Assembly: GCA_964459845.1 (NCBI GenBank)
Contig: CAYWOC010000001.1
Location: 124,001-188,000, forward strand
Source of the DNA: CALZFJ01 sp964459845
GTDB lineage: Bacteria > Bacteroidota > Bacteroidia > Bacteroidales > Muribaculaceae
Length of the DNA stretch: 64,000 nucleotides
Direction of reading: 5' to 3'
Shown: piece by piece, positions 46,795 through 55,777 of the stretch
Layout of the letters: every line of letters starts with the position of its first letter
How positions within the stretch are numbered: the first letter of the stretch is position 1
Notes under the pieces: model-generated
What the model was told of the DNA's origin: nothing
Databases searched by the model: none
What the model saw: only the letters and a program-made list of their open reading frames with translations
Program-made: the position numbers and the translations under genes

Positions 46795-48507
46795 ATGAAA
46801 ATGCTAAAAAATATAGGCTTCTTTGCCTTGTTGGTGTTTGCAATGGTGGCGTGTGTCGAAAAGACTCCCGACTATGCGAATTTCCCAACTAAAGACGTTG
46901 ACTTCACATATAATGTCGATGGCAGCGAATATACCCTCGACTTCTATGTGGTATCGACAATCCAGTTCAACAACACCTCGGCTAAGCAGGGTGCTGTAAC
47001 TTGGGACTTCGGCGACGGCACTGCCACTTCGAGCGAGGCTAATCCTAAGCACAAATATGCTAAAGCCGGCCGCTACAATGTCACTCTTAAGGTGGATGGC
47101 GTGGGACAACGCTCTTATCCTATCCTTATCTACGACATCACTCCTGTTCTTAGCGTCACAAGCCAGAGCGAGGAAACTCTTGTCATCAACGATGTGACAA
47201 TCGACCTCGGCATCGAGCTGCCTAACCCTGAGAACCTGAAGTGTAAATACATTTGGAAGTTCCCTGAAGGAACTTTGAAAGCCGATGGCACTCCTATCGA
47301 GGAATACGAAGGCTACTCTCACGAGGACGGAACTATCGACAATCCGGGCGCGCTCAAGTTCAAGAACATAGGTTCTCAGCGCATCGAGCTTCAGACTTGG
47401 TTTGACATCGACGGCGAAAACCGCCGCCTCGACAACTCATTCGTGAATGTTCAGGTTGGTTTCACCAAGGAAGTTCCTACTGTATATTATGCTGCTCTTG
47501 GCGGAAACATCAAGGCATACAAGATTATCCCTCACAGCGAGCTTCCTGAAGGCACCAAGAACTTGCCTTTCGACCTCGGCGTTTCGAGCGGAAATATGCC
47601 TACTCAGCTTGTCTTCAAGACCGTCAAGGACGACAATGGAAATGAGAGCGACTACATCTATATCCTCGACTGCGGTAAGAAATACACTTACCAGAACGAC
47701 GAGAACAGCACCGATGGCGATGGCAAGATTACTGTTATGAGCGCAGATGGAACTTACGCCAATGTTATGGTCACAAACGTTGGCGGTCAGGCATTCAACG
47801 ACCCATTCCAGGGTTGTGCCGACGACACTTATCTGTATTACACCGACCGTAACACCGGTATCCGTCAAATCAAGCTCACTGCTCGTGGCGAAGTTGAGAA
47901 GACCAACTACAGCACTCCATCAAACGGCTACTTCGTATATAACCAGCAACTTGGCTACTACGGACGTGGTATAGCTTACGGTGCTATCCACACCGACTTG
48001 ATTCTCGACTCTAATGGCGTGTTCTACTGGCCTAAGAACTATTCAGGTAACGGTATCTACCGCTTCACTACTGCCGACATAGGCAATACTGGCAACTTAC
48101 CGCACCCAATTCTTCTTTCTGGCACTGCTCCTCGCGCTATGGAAATTGATGAGGCTCGCAAGCACATGTACGTCTGGTTCACTAAGGGAACCACTCCTGG
48201 TCCGGGCTTCGCACAATATCCGCTTGTAGGACTTGACGAATCTCTTACTTATAAAGACTACACTAAGTTCATCAAGATGGAAGCCGATCCTATCAACTCA
48301 TCTGATGCCGAAGGTGTCTATACCACCCAGTTCGCTCTCGACAAGGAGACTGGCAACGTGTTCTTCGGTTTCCGCTCGGTTGATGCCGCCTACACAACAG
48401 GTCTTTACTACTACGATTACGCAGCAGGTAAAGTCGTGAACTATGAAGGCAACACCGACAAGATTCTCGGCGTAGCAATCAACCCTCGCAAGACTAAGCT
48501 GTTCTGA
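46795..48507 (+). CDS. PKD-domain surface lipoprotein with propeller-like region
   Basis: 570 residues. A lipoprotein signal (lipobox about VACV) is followed by a PKD domain (about residues 45-105; VTWDFGDGTATSSEANPKHKY). The remainder (about 235-570) has repeated short patterns (TVYYAALGGNIKAYKI; YIYILDCGKKY; TYLYYTDRNTGIRQI; RAMEIDEARKHMYVWF; FALDKETGNVFFGF) that suggest a beta-propeller. It may bind glycan or protein at the surface. Last gene of the SusC/D operon; terminator at 48554. Confidence 0.8.
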   Translation: MKMLKNIGFFALLVFAMVACVEKTPDYANFPTKDVDFTYNVDGSEYTLDFYVVSTIQFNNTSAKQGAVTWDFGDGTATSSEANPKHKYAKAGRYNVTLKVDGVGQRSYPILIYDITPVLSVTSQSEETLVINDVTIDLGIELPNPENLKCKYIWKFPEGTLKADGTPIEEYEGYSHEDGTIDNPGALKFKNIGSQRIELQTWFDIDGENRRLDNSFVNVQVGFTKEVPTVYYAALGGNIKAYKIIPHSELPEGTKNLPFDLGVSSGNMPTQLVFKTVKDDNGNESDYIYILDCGKKYTYQNDENSTDGDGKITVMSADGTYANVMVTNVGGQAFNDPFQGCADDTYLYYTDRNTGIRQIKLTARGEVEKTNYSTPSNGYFVYNQQLGYYGRGIAYGAIHTDLILDSNGVFYWPKNYSGNGIYRFTTADIGNTGNLPHPILLSGTAPRAMEIDEARKHMYVWFTKGTTPGPGFAQYPLVGLDESLTYKDYTKFIKMEADPINSSDAEGVYTTQFALDKETGNVFFGFRSVDAAYTTGLYYYDYAAGKVVNYEGNTDKILGVAINPRKTKLF

Positions 48508-48553
48508 TAACAAGATGGTGGCGCATATCATTGCGCACACAGATAATATGATT

Positions 48554-48594
48554 AAAAAGGCTGCCAAGGCAATTATCCTTGGCAGCCTTTTTTT
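48554..48594 (+). terminator. Terminator of the SusC/D operon
   Basis: A perfect 16-bp stem, AAAAAGGCTGCCAAGG (48554-48569) with CCTTGGCAGCCTTTTT (48577-48592), and a T-run. Confidence 0.92.
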
Positions 48595-48766
48595 GAATTA
48601 TTTCAATATTTTCAAGAAAAAAACACAATAATATTTTGCCGAATCAATACTTTTCATTTCCTTTGTATTGGAATTTACAATAAGCACAATTATCATTCTG
48701 CTAATGAAATTGACAAGCTAAATTAACTTGAAAATACAAAACAATATTAACTTAAATTATTTCATT

Positions 48767-50224
48767 ATGAAGAAATCATTACTTCTTTCTGCAGCAATGT
48801 TGGCTACAACACCTCTATTTGCTGCTAACGTTACCGATGGTGACACTTATGCTCCAGTAAACGACATTAAGTGTGAAAATGCATGGGTAATCGACCGTAA
48901 CCACAATCTTGACGTCTTCAGCGCATCTAAAATTGGGTCAAACAATCAAGCTCGTACTTGCGCCGTTAGAAATGGTGTAGCATACATTGCTTCTTGGGCT
49001 GCCGATGATCCTGAAGTTACTTCTACCGACAAAGACGGAAATGTAACAGTTCAAAAAGCCGGAACTCTCTACAAATATTCTGTAGAAACTGGTGAATATC
49101 TTGGCGCTCTTAAATTGACACGCGACGGTAAGCGTATCACTGGTACTGGCGTTTCCAACCAAGTAGGCTTCGACAGCTTCGGTCACCTTTGGATTGCAGA
49201 TATGTCATTCAACACAAATACTCTGTATGACATTTATTTCGTAAACGAAGAGACTGGTGCACTTACATTGGCTGCAAGCCTCGACAAGACAAGCGAAGGC
49301 ACTGCTCGTATCGACTATTGTGATATTATCGGTGACTTGACTGGCGAAAAAGGTGCATGCACAGTTATGGCTGCCGCTTCGTCTTCTCCTATCGTATATG
49401 GATGGTGCAAAGACCAAAACGGCACTGACTGGTATGGATACTTCGAAGGTGTTTCTCACAAGGAATTCACAGAGTTCTATCCTGCTATGGAAAAAGGCAA
49501 TTGGTCAACAGGTCCTTGTGTAAAGATTGTTCTTGGTGAAGGTGACGAAATGTATTATGGCGACTTGTTCTATATAGATGGTGCATCTACTGCTCCAACT
49601 CTTTACAACTCTACAGGTGCTATTGCCGACTCTTTCGCTAGCATAGAGAACATTAAAGAAAAAGGTCTTGAGCAATCACACCTTGGCGCTAACGGTATCG
49701 TAGAATTCAAGGTTGAAGGTCGCAACTTCATCGCTTATCCTATTGAACAATACACTGGTAGCTACGGTGGTTGCAACGTGAACATCTGCGAAGTTGATGC
49801 TGATATGTCATTTGCAAGTATGACAAAATATTGGATGGTTCCACAATCTGGATTCGGTACAACTTCTGATGGCGGTAACCGTTACCATGGGCTTAACTGC
49901 GAGACTGTAACCAACGCTGACGGATCTCAATATGTAAACTTGTTCTCATTCAAGAGCAACAATGGTATGGGTCTTTACAAGATTGGAAAGAATATCTCTG
50001 GTGGTGTAAACGACGCTATCGCTAACGACGCTGCTGAAATCACTGTTAATGGAAACGTTATCGCAGTTAGCGCAGAAGCTTCTGAAATCAATGTTTACAA
50101 CGTAGCTGGTCAAGTTGTTGCTACAGCTAACAACGCTACAGAAGTTGTTGCTCCTGCTGCTGGCGTATATGTTGTGAAGGCAGTTGTTGCTGGAACTCCA
50201 GTTGTTAAGAAAGTTGTTCTCTAA
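48767..50224 (+). CDS. Secreted propeller-like protein with T9SS tail
   Basis: The start is ATG 48767 (MKKSLLLSAAMLATTPLFAA), giving 485 residues with a clean signal peptide; the frame is open further upstream. The body has propeller-like patterns (VAYIASWAADDPEV; YKYSVETGEYLGALKL; GHLWIADMSF; IVYGWCKDQNGTDWYGYF). The tail (about 415-485; ITVNGNVIAVSA, INVYNVAGQVV, PAAGVYVVKAV, VVKKVVL) is a T9SS sorting domain. Function unknown; it is its own transcription unit after the SusC/D operon and ends at a terminator. Confidence 0.82.
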   Translation: MKKSLLLSAAMLATTPLFAANVTDGDTYAPVNDIKCENAWVIDRNHNLDVFSASKIGSNNQARTCAVRNGVAYIASWAADDPEVTSTDKDGNVTVQKAGTLYKYSVETGEYLGALKLTRDGKRITGTGVSNQVGFDSFGHLWIADMSFNTNTLYDIYFVNEETGALTLAASLDKTSEGTARIDYCDIIGDLTGEKGACTVMAAASSSPIVYGWCKDQNGTDWYGYFEGVSHKEFTEFYPAMEKGNWSTGPCVKIVLGEGDEMYYGDLFYIDGASTAPTLYNSTGAIADSFASIENIKEKGLEQSHLGANGIVEFKVEGRNFIAYPIEQYTGSYGGCNVNICEVDADMSFASMTKYWMVPQSGFGTTSDGGNRYHGLNCETVTNADGSQYVNLFSFKSNNGMGLYKIGKNISGGVNDAIANDAAEITVNGNVIAVSAEASEINVYNVAGQVVATANNATEVVAPAAGVYVVKAVVAGTPVVKKVVL

Positions 50225-50248
50225 TCGAGATTTTCCCAACTAAAATAC

Positions 50249-50282
50249 AAGAGGCTCACCCCATCGGCGAGCCTCTTTTTTT
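50249..50282 (+). terminator. Terminator after the T9SS-tailed gene
   Basis: AAGAGGCTC (50249-50257) pairs with GAGCCTCTT (50269-50277), followed by a T-run. Confidence 0.88.
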
Positions 50283-50402
50283 ACTCCAAAGCAGCCCCAC
50301 AATCTCCCTCAGCAGCCACAGCTTCCATCAGAGTTCTCATAAGCATCATTGTCAAAAAAATTCCAACAGCTCAGAAGGCATTCCTCGCCTCCCTCGAAAT
50401 TC

Positions 50403-52034
50403 TCAGAAGCCACTTGAATCCTCTATCACAATCTCTTTTCCAGTTATTGGATGCACAAATTCCACTCTTTCGGCATGAAGACACATTCTGCCATGCGAAG
50501 CCGCAGCGCCATGCTGCCGTCCATAAAGCCTATCGCCCACTATCGGCACATTCAGTCCATCCTTATGCGCACAATGCACCCTCAATTGATGCGTCCTGCC
50601 AGTAATGGGATACAAAGCCACTCGGCACATAGAGCCATCGTCAGCCCTGCCAATAACCTCATACCTCGTAACAGCACACTTTCCGCTCTCATAGCACACC
50701 TTCTGCTGCGGGCGATGCTCATAATCTGGACTTAGAGGCAGCGATATTTCGCCCTTCAAATCATTAGGCACACCACCGAGTAATGCCACATATCGCTTAT
50801 GCACCTGCCTCTGCGCAAACATACGCTGCATTAGCTTGTGTGTACATTTGTCCTTGGCGAAAAGCACAATCCCCGATGTGTCCATATCCAGCCTATGCAC
50901 CACCATCGGTCCACCGGCATCAGGAAACATCTGCCGCATGCATTCAAGCAGCGAGACTTCGCCACTCTTTCCAGGCACACAGAGCATCCCGGCAGGCTTG
51001 CTCACCGCCACAATATATTCATCATCATAAAGCACCTTAATTTCTTGCGCAGCACTATCCCTAACGCCACCTTGCTCCACACTCAAGCCTTGAAGCATGA
51101 AAGAGAGTATCGGCAGGCATTTCCCCTTGCAAGCCGGATAGAAGCATCCATCGTGGCGCACCACACCATGCGGCGACTCGCCGCACCAAAATTCAGCCAT
51201 CGCCATAGGCTCAAGATTATTTTTATAGGCATATTGCAGCAGTTTGGGAGCGGCGCACTCCCCTGCCCCAGCAGGAGGCTCACCTTGAGGAGTATCTGCA
51301 AAAATCTCACACAGGTCACGCTTCTCACCCTTGGCATTCAGCATCACAAACTGGCTGAACATCCAGTGCTGCAACGCTGCCGAGCGACGGCGACGGGAAG
51401 CCTTTAGCTCATTCACATAGCCGTCAATTACACCCACAGCCCACTCCGCATCGGCTACGCGCTCTTTCCAATAAGCCTTTATGCGGCGCAGCTCAGCCTT
51501 CTGCCACTGGCTCTCGCGTATCATAGCATCACGGTCGGCATCAGGATTAAGCCTCTCGGCATCACGCCGACGCTTCGATGCCGCCATAAGTTCCTTGTGA
51601 GCCGCCACAGCAGCATCGGCATCAGCTCTTATTTGGCTGAGCTGTGCCAGCATGAGGTTATAGTCATCAGCAGCATGGATGGCATCAATTTGGCGGTTGA
51701 TGGCACTAATTTCAGCCTCTTCGGCACGGAAATAGCCATCAGGATTAAGCAAGTCATAGACTGGCGGCACAAAATAGCTGTGGGTGTTGGAACCGGCAAG
51801 ATTTCCCGAAAAAGCAGCCAAAAAGCCCACTTCGCCACCACGGTGACGCACCACCAGCACCCCCATCATCTTTCCGCAGCGAAGCTCATCACGCCACTCG
51901 GCATGAGCACCGAGATAAGCACGCACCTCACGAGCCGCCTCCACACATAGCGGATGCGGCACATAATCAAATGGGTTAGTAAACCGCTCCGGCAACTCAA
52001 CCCCACTAATATCTATCGAAAATCCATGAACCAT
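50403..52034 (-). CDS. RluA-family pseudouridine synthase with N-terminal extension
   Basis: The 543-residue protein has its catalytic domain at the C-terminus (about residues 325-535): IVAVSKPAGMLCVPGKS, VVHRLDMDTSGIVLFAKDK with catalytic Asp in HRLD, and GRTHQLRVHCAH. The N-terminal 300 residues include a globular part (PFDYVPHPLCVEAAREV; GFLAAFSGNLAGSNTHSYFVPP) and a long coiled coil (about 105-230). Such long forms occur in Bacteroidales. It makes pseudouridine in rRNA or tRNA; the target is unclear. Single gene, convergent with the T9SS-tailed gene. Confidence 0.9.
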   Translation of the reverse strand: MVHGFSIDISGVELPERFTNPFDYVPHPLCVEAAREVRAYLGAHAEWRDELRCGKMMGVLVVRHRGGEVGFLAAFSGNLAGSNTHSYFVPPVYDLLNPDGYFRAEEAEISAINRQIDAIHAADDYNLMLAQLSQIRADADAAVAAHKELMAASKRRRDAERLNPDADRDAMIRESQWQKAELRRIKAYWKERVADAEWAVGVIDGYVNELKASRRRRSAALQHWMFSQFVMLNAKGEKRDLCEIFADTPQGEPPAGAGECAAPKLLQYAYKNNLEPMAMAEFWCGESPHGVVRHDGCFYPACKGKCLPILSFMLQGLSVEQGGVRDSAAQEIKVLYDDEYIVAVSKPAGMLCVPGKSGEVSLLECMRQMFPDAGGPMVVHRLDMDTSGIVLFAKDKCTHKLMQRMFAQRQVHKRYVALLGGVPNDLKGEISLPLSPDYEHRPQQKVCYESGKCAVTRYEVIGRADDGSMCRVALYPITGRTHQLRVHCAHKDGLNVPIVGDRLYGRQHGAAASHGRMCLHAERVEFVHPITGKEIVIEDSSGF

Positions 52035-52223
52035 ACCCTAATAATTGCAATATTAGCTTAATTTTCTGAAACCAGAAAATTTTTCCATCACAATCTCAAA
52101 AATTTCTTCACCACAGCACTGCAATCCTGCCCCCTATCTGAGAACTCGGAGCTTTCGGAGCAATCTGAGTTCTATGAAGAGCCCTTGCCAAAATATCCTC
52201 CCTGCCAAAGAAGCCTGCTTGCC

Positions 52224-52254
52224 TTTGAAAAACAAGATGTTTTCATTACCTTTG
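52224..52254 (+). promoter_or_regulatory. Promoter of proBA
   Basis: TTTG (52224-52227), 19 bases, TACCTTTG (52247-52254), 25 bases before ATG 52279. Confidence 0.72.
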
Positions 52255-52278
52255 CACATCAAGAATTAGAATTGTGTT

Positions 52279-53370
52279 ATGAACTACAAGCGAATAGCTG
52301 TAAAAATAGGCAGCAATGTGCTGACCCGCACCGACGGGACACTCGACATCACCCGAATGTCGGCTCTCGTCGATCAACTTGCATCGCTGCACAAAAGCGG
52401 CATCGAGGTTATCATGATTTCTTCGGGAGCTGTGACATCCGGGCGAAGTGAAATGCGCAAACTCATGGAGCATAAGCACCTCGATTCGGTGTCGGCGCGA
52501 CAGCTTTTCTCGGCTGTCGGTCAAGCAAAACTCATCAACCGCTACTACGAGCTTTTCCGCGACCATGACATAGTGTGCGGACAAGTCCTTACTATGAAAG
52601 AGAACTTCGCCACCCGCCAGCATTACCTCAACCAGAAACACTGCATGGACGTGATGCTCGAAAATGGCGTAATTCCTATTGTGAACGAGAACGACACGGT
52701 GTCGGTCACCGAGCTGATGTTCACCGACAACGATGAACTTTCGGGACTTATAGCAACAATGATGGGTGCCGAGGCTTTGATAATACTCAGCAACATCGAC
52801 GGCGTGTATGATGGCGACCCTAACCTGCCAGAATCACAAGTCATCACCGACATCTACCACGAAACCCAGCTCAACAGCGCATCTTTCATCCAGACCAAGA
52901 AATCTTCTTTCGGCCGTGGCGGAATGGGCACCAAATACCGCATCTCGCAAAAAGTGGCAGATGAAGGAATTAATGTGATTATCGCCAACGGCAAGCGCGA
53001 GAACATTCTGCTCGACACGCTCGCCGACACTCGCAAAGTGCCTTTCACGCTGTTTCACGCCGCCGAGCATCCGGTTTCGAGCGTGAAAAAGTGGATTGCA
53101 CACAGCGAGGGCTTCGCTAAGGGGGAAATCCATGTAAATGATGGCGCATTCGAGGCTCTCACTTCGGCTCACGCCACAAGTCTGCTGCCTGTGGGCGTGA
53201 CACGCATAGTGGGCGACTTCGAGAAAGACGACATAGTGAAGATTATCGCGCCAAGCGGCAAACAGTTTGCCGTGGGCCGAATAGGCTGCGACAGCTCTCA
53301 CGCCACTTCTCTCATAGGCAAGCAGGGAGGGCGACCTCTAATCCACTATGATTACTTATATATTGACTAA
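52279..53370 (+). CDS. proB: Glutamate 5-kinase
   Basis: The 363-residue protein has the amino-acid kinase domain (IAVKIGSNVLTRTDG, MISSGAVTSGRSEM, PIVNENDTVSVTEL, LIILSNIDGVYDGDP, GRGGMGTKYRISQK) and a C-terminal PUA domain (about residues 275-355). It phosphorylates glutamate in the first step of proline synthesis. It ends 19 bases before the proA start. Confidence 0.97.
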   Translation: MNYKRIAVKIGSNVLTRTDGTLDITRMSALVDQLASLHKSGIEVIMISSGAVTSGRSEMRKLMEHKHLDSVSARQLFSAVGQAKLINRYYELFRDHDIVCGQVLTMKENFATRQHYLNQKHCMDVMLENGVIPIVNENDTVSVTELMFTDNDELSGLIATMMGAEALIILSNIDGVYDGDPNLPESQVITDIYHETQLNSASFIQTKKSSFGRGGMGTKYRISQKVADEGINVIIANGKRENILLDTLADTRKVPFTLFHAAEHPVSSVKKWIAHSEGFAKGEIHVNDGAFEALTSAHATSLLPVGVTRIVGDFEKDDIVKIIAPSGKQFAVGRIGCDSSHATSLIGKQGGRPLIHYDYLYID

Positions 53371-53389
53371 AAATGAGGAGGTTACTATA

Positions 53390-54634
53390 ATGGAAAATCT
53401 TACCGAATTATTCCGTAAAGCTCGTAAAGCCTCGCGGAAGCTGAATCTTATCGACGAAAATCGCATAAATGACGTGCTGCGCAAGGTGGCTGATGCCGCT
53501 GTAGCACACACTCAAGATATTCTTGCCGCCAATCGTGAAGACTTGTCGCGAATGGACGCAGCCGACCCCAAATACGACCGCCTGATGCTCACCGAGCAGC
53601 GTATCGCCGACATCGCCAGCGATATGCGCCGCGTTGCTGAACTGCCGTCGCCACTGGGCAAGACACTTTCCGAATGGACTCGCCCCAACGGAATGACTAT
53701 ACGCAAAGTGAGCGTGCCGTTTGGAGTGATTGGAGTGATATATGAAGCTCGCCCCAATGTGACATTCGATGTGTTCTCGCTGTGCCTTAAAAGCGGCAAT
53801 GCCGTGATTCTGAAAGGCGGACACGATGCTGCCAGCTCCAACGAGGCTATAATCAGCGTGATTCACGGCGTGCTTCAAGCCGAAGGCATCGACACTGCCA
53901 CTGCCACCTTGCTGCCCCTATCGCATGATGCCACTGCCGAGATGCTGAATGCCGTGGAATATGTGGATTTGATTATTCCGCGCGGAAGCAAGAAACTTAT
54001 AAACTTTGTGCGCGACAACTCTCGCGTGCCGGTAATAGAGACCGGTGCCGGGATATGCAACTGCTATTTCCACTCCAGCGGCGACTTGGAGAAAGGCAAG
54101 CGCATCATTCTGAATGCCAAGACTCGACGTGTGAGCGTGTGCAACGCCATGGACTCACTGATTATCGACCGCAGCCGACTAAGCGACCTCGCAGCTCTCA
54201 CAGCTCCGCTCGCCGAGAAAAATGTGGTGATTTATGCCGATGAAGAGGCTTACGCCGCCCTGCTCGGCAAATATCCCTATCTCGAACATGCCACCGCCGA
54301 CGATTGGGGACACGAATATATGGACTACAAGATGTCGATAAAGACCGTTGCCGGAATCGAAGAAGCACTCGAACACATAGCCGCATATTCCTCACGCCAC
54401 AGCGAAAGCATCGTTGCCGACGACAAGGAGGCTTGCAGCCGATTCCAGAAAGAGGTGGATGCAGCTTGCGTATATACCAATCTGCCAACTTCGTTCACCG
54501 ATGGAGGGCAATTCGGCTTCGGTGCAGAAATAGGCATTTCCACCCAGAAGCTCCACGCCCGCGGTCCTATGGCTCTCCCTGAAATCACGACCTACAAATA
54601 CCTCATCGAAGGCGACGGACAAATCCGCAACTGA
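53390..54634 (+). CDS. proA: Gamma-glutamyl phosphate reductase
   Basis: The 414-residue protein from ATG 53390 (MENLTELFRKARKAS) has PFGVIGVIYEARPNVTFD, IPRGSKKLINFV, the catalytic cysteine in ETGAGICNCYF and AEIGISTQKLHARGPM. A GAGGAGG sequence 12 bases ahead is a rare strong ribosome binding site here and rules out the upstream in-frame ATG at 53348. It reduces glutamyl phosphate to the semialdehyde in proline synthesis. Confidence 0.97.
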   Translation: MENLTELFRKARKASRKLNLIDENRINDVLRKVADAAVAHTQDILAANREDLSRMDAADPKYDRLMLTEQRIADIASDMRRVAELPSPLGKTLSEWTRPNGMTIRKVSVPFGVIGVIYEARPNVTFDVFSLCLKSGNAVILKGGHDAASSNEAIISVIHGVLQAEGIDTATATLLPLSHDATAEMLNAVEYVDLIIPRGSKKLINFVRDNSRVPVIETGAGICNCYFHSSGDLEKGKRIILNAKTRRVSVCNAMDSLIIDRSRLSDLAALTAPLAEKNVVIYADEEAYAALLGKYPYLEHATADDWGHEYMDYKMSIKTVAGIEEALEHIAAYSSRHSESIVADDKEACSRFQKEVDAACVYTNLPTSFTDGGQFGFGAEIGISTQKLHARGPMALPEITTYKYLIEGDGQIRN

Positions 54635-54677
54635 CAATAATAACGGGGCTGCACCATCTGCTACCGTTTTAGATAAC

Positions 54678-54724
54678 ATTATGCAAATAGGATTATTCAA
54701 TTCACATAATTCTATTTGCATAAT
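54678..54724. repeat. Inverted repeat between proA and xerD
   Basis: ATTATGCAAATAG (54678-54690) pairs perfectly with CTATTTGCATAAT (54712-54724), and the stem continues by five pairs after one mismatch. Convergent genes end on both sides, so it probably terminates or protects both transcripts. Confidence 0.7.
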
Positions 54725-54746
54725 TGCTATTAACACGAATCGGCAA

Positions 54747-55676
54747 TCAAAATCCGCAGCTACCATTCCTGCGATTTCGAGGATGATGCTGTAGAATCTC
54801 CTCTCGCAGACGTGTGCGGTCAATGTGTATGTAGATTTCGGTAGTGGTGATGCTCTCATGCCCGAGCATCTGCTGAATGGCACGCAAGTTTGCCCCGCCT
54901 TCAAGTAGATGTGTGGCGAATGAGTGGCGCAGTGTGTGCGGACTCACAGTTTTGTGTATTCCAGCAAGCACACACAAGTTCTTGACTATATAGAACACCA
55001 TAACCCGCGACAACTGTCCGCCACGGCGGTTAAGGAAAAGCACATCCTCGCAACCGCGCTTCACAGCCAGTCTGCTGCGCGCGTCGTTGACATAGTCGCT
55101 TATGCAATCAAGGGCGATGTCTGATATAGGCACCACACGCTGCTTGTCGCCCTTGCCCAGCACCACTATGTATCCTTCGTCCTTATAAATTTGTGATATG
55201 CGCAGATTCACAAGCTCGCTCACACGCAGTCCGCAGCCATACATTGTCTCTATAATAGCACAGTTGCGCTGCCCCTCGGGCGTATTCATGTTTATCTCAC
55301 CTATCATTGCGTCTATCTCCTCCACCGTCAGCACCGGGGGAAGATGCATGCCAAGTTTGGGCGACTCAAGCAGCTCGGCTGGATTCTTTTCTATATAGCC
55401 ATCAAGTTTCAGGAATCTGAAAAAACTTTTAAGCCCAGAAATTATGCGCGCTTGCGAGCGTGGCTGGATGCCAACATCTTGCAGCGTGCATACGAAGTTG
55501 TGCAAATCCGCCTCATCCACTCTGTCGATTCCTTTTCCTGCCACCTTGGCATAGTCAATGAGCTTGCGCACATCATTGGTGTAGCTCGCCAAAGTGTTGG
55601 CTGCAAGACCCTTCTGAACGCTCAAATACGCCTCATAGCTATGCATCACGCGCTCTATATCAGTTATTTCACGCAT
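54747..55676 (-). CDS. xerD: XerD-like site-specific tyrosine recombinase
   Basis: The 309-residue protein (ATG 55676) has a SAM-like N-terminal core-binding domain (HSYEAYLSVQKGLAANTLAS) and the catalytic domain with TMYGCGLRVSELVNLR (first Arg), LGKGDKQRVVP (Lys), SPHTLRHSFATHLL (His/Arg), LGHESITTTEIYIHI (His and nucleophile Tyr). It resolves chromosome dimers at dif with XerC. The C-terminus (HHPRNRRNGSCGF) is a little longer than in E. coli. Confidence 0.93.
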   Translation of the reverse strand: MREITDIERVMHSYEAYLSVQKGLAANTLASYTNDVRKLIDYAKVAGKGIDRVDEADLHNFVCTLQDVGIQPRSQARIISGLKSFFRFLKLDGYIEKNPAELLESPKLGMHLPPVLTVEEIDAMIGEINMNTPEGQRNCAIIETMYGCGLRVSELVNLRISQIYKDEGYIVVLGKGDKQRVVPISDIALDCISDYVNDARSRLAVKRGCEDVLFLNRRGGQLSRVMVFYIVKNLCVLAGIHKTVSPHTLRHSFATHLLEGGANLRAIQQMLGHESITTTEIYIHIDRTRLREEILQHHPRNRRNGSCGF

Positions 55677-55690
55677 AAGCCTTTGCAATC

Positions 55691-55734
55691 AAAAAAGATT
55701 GCACTGCGCAGCAATTAGCCGCGCACATGCAATC
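55691..55734 (-). terminator. Terminator of the carboxyspermidine dehydrogenase gene
   Basis: On the minus strand GATTGCA and GTGCGC pair with GCGCAG and TGCAATC, followed by TTTTTT (55696-55691), just ahead of xerD. Confidence 0.8.
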
Positions 55735-55777
55735 CTCCAATCTCATTATTATTTTATGCTAATAATATTTCTCTCTT

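Noticed and set aside
54747..55676. Tyrosine recombinase as an integrase of a mobile element
   Set aside because: Its length and motif layout fit the housekeeping XerD, and there are no element genes or attachment repeats around it.
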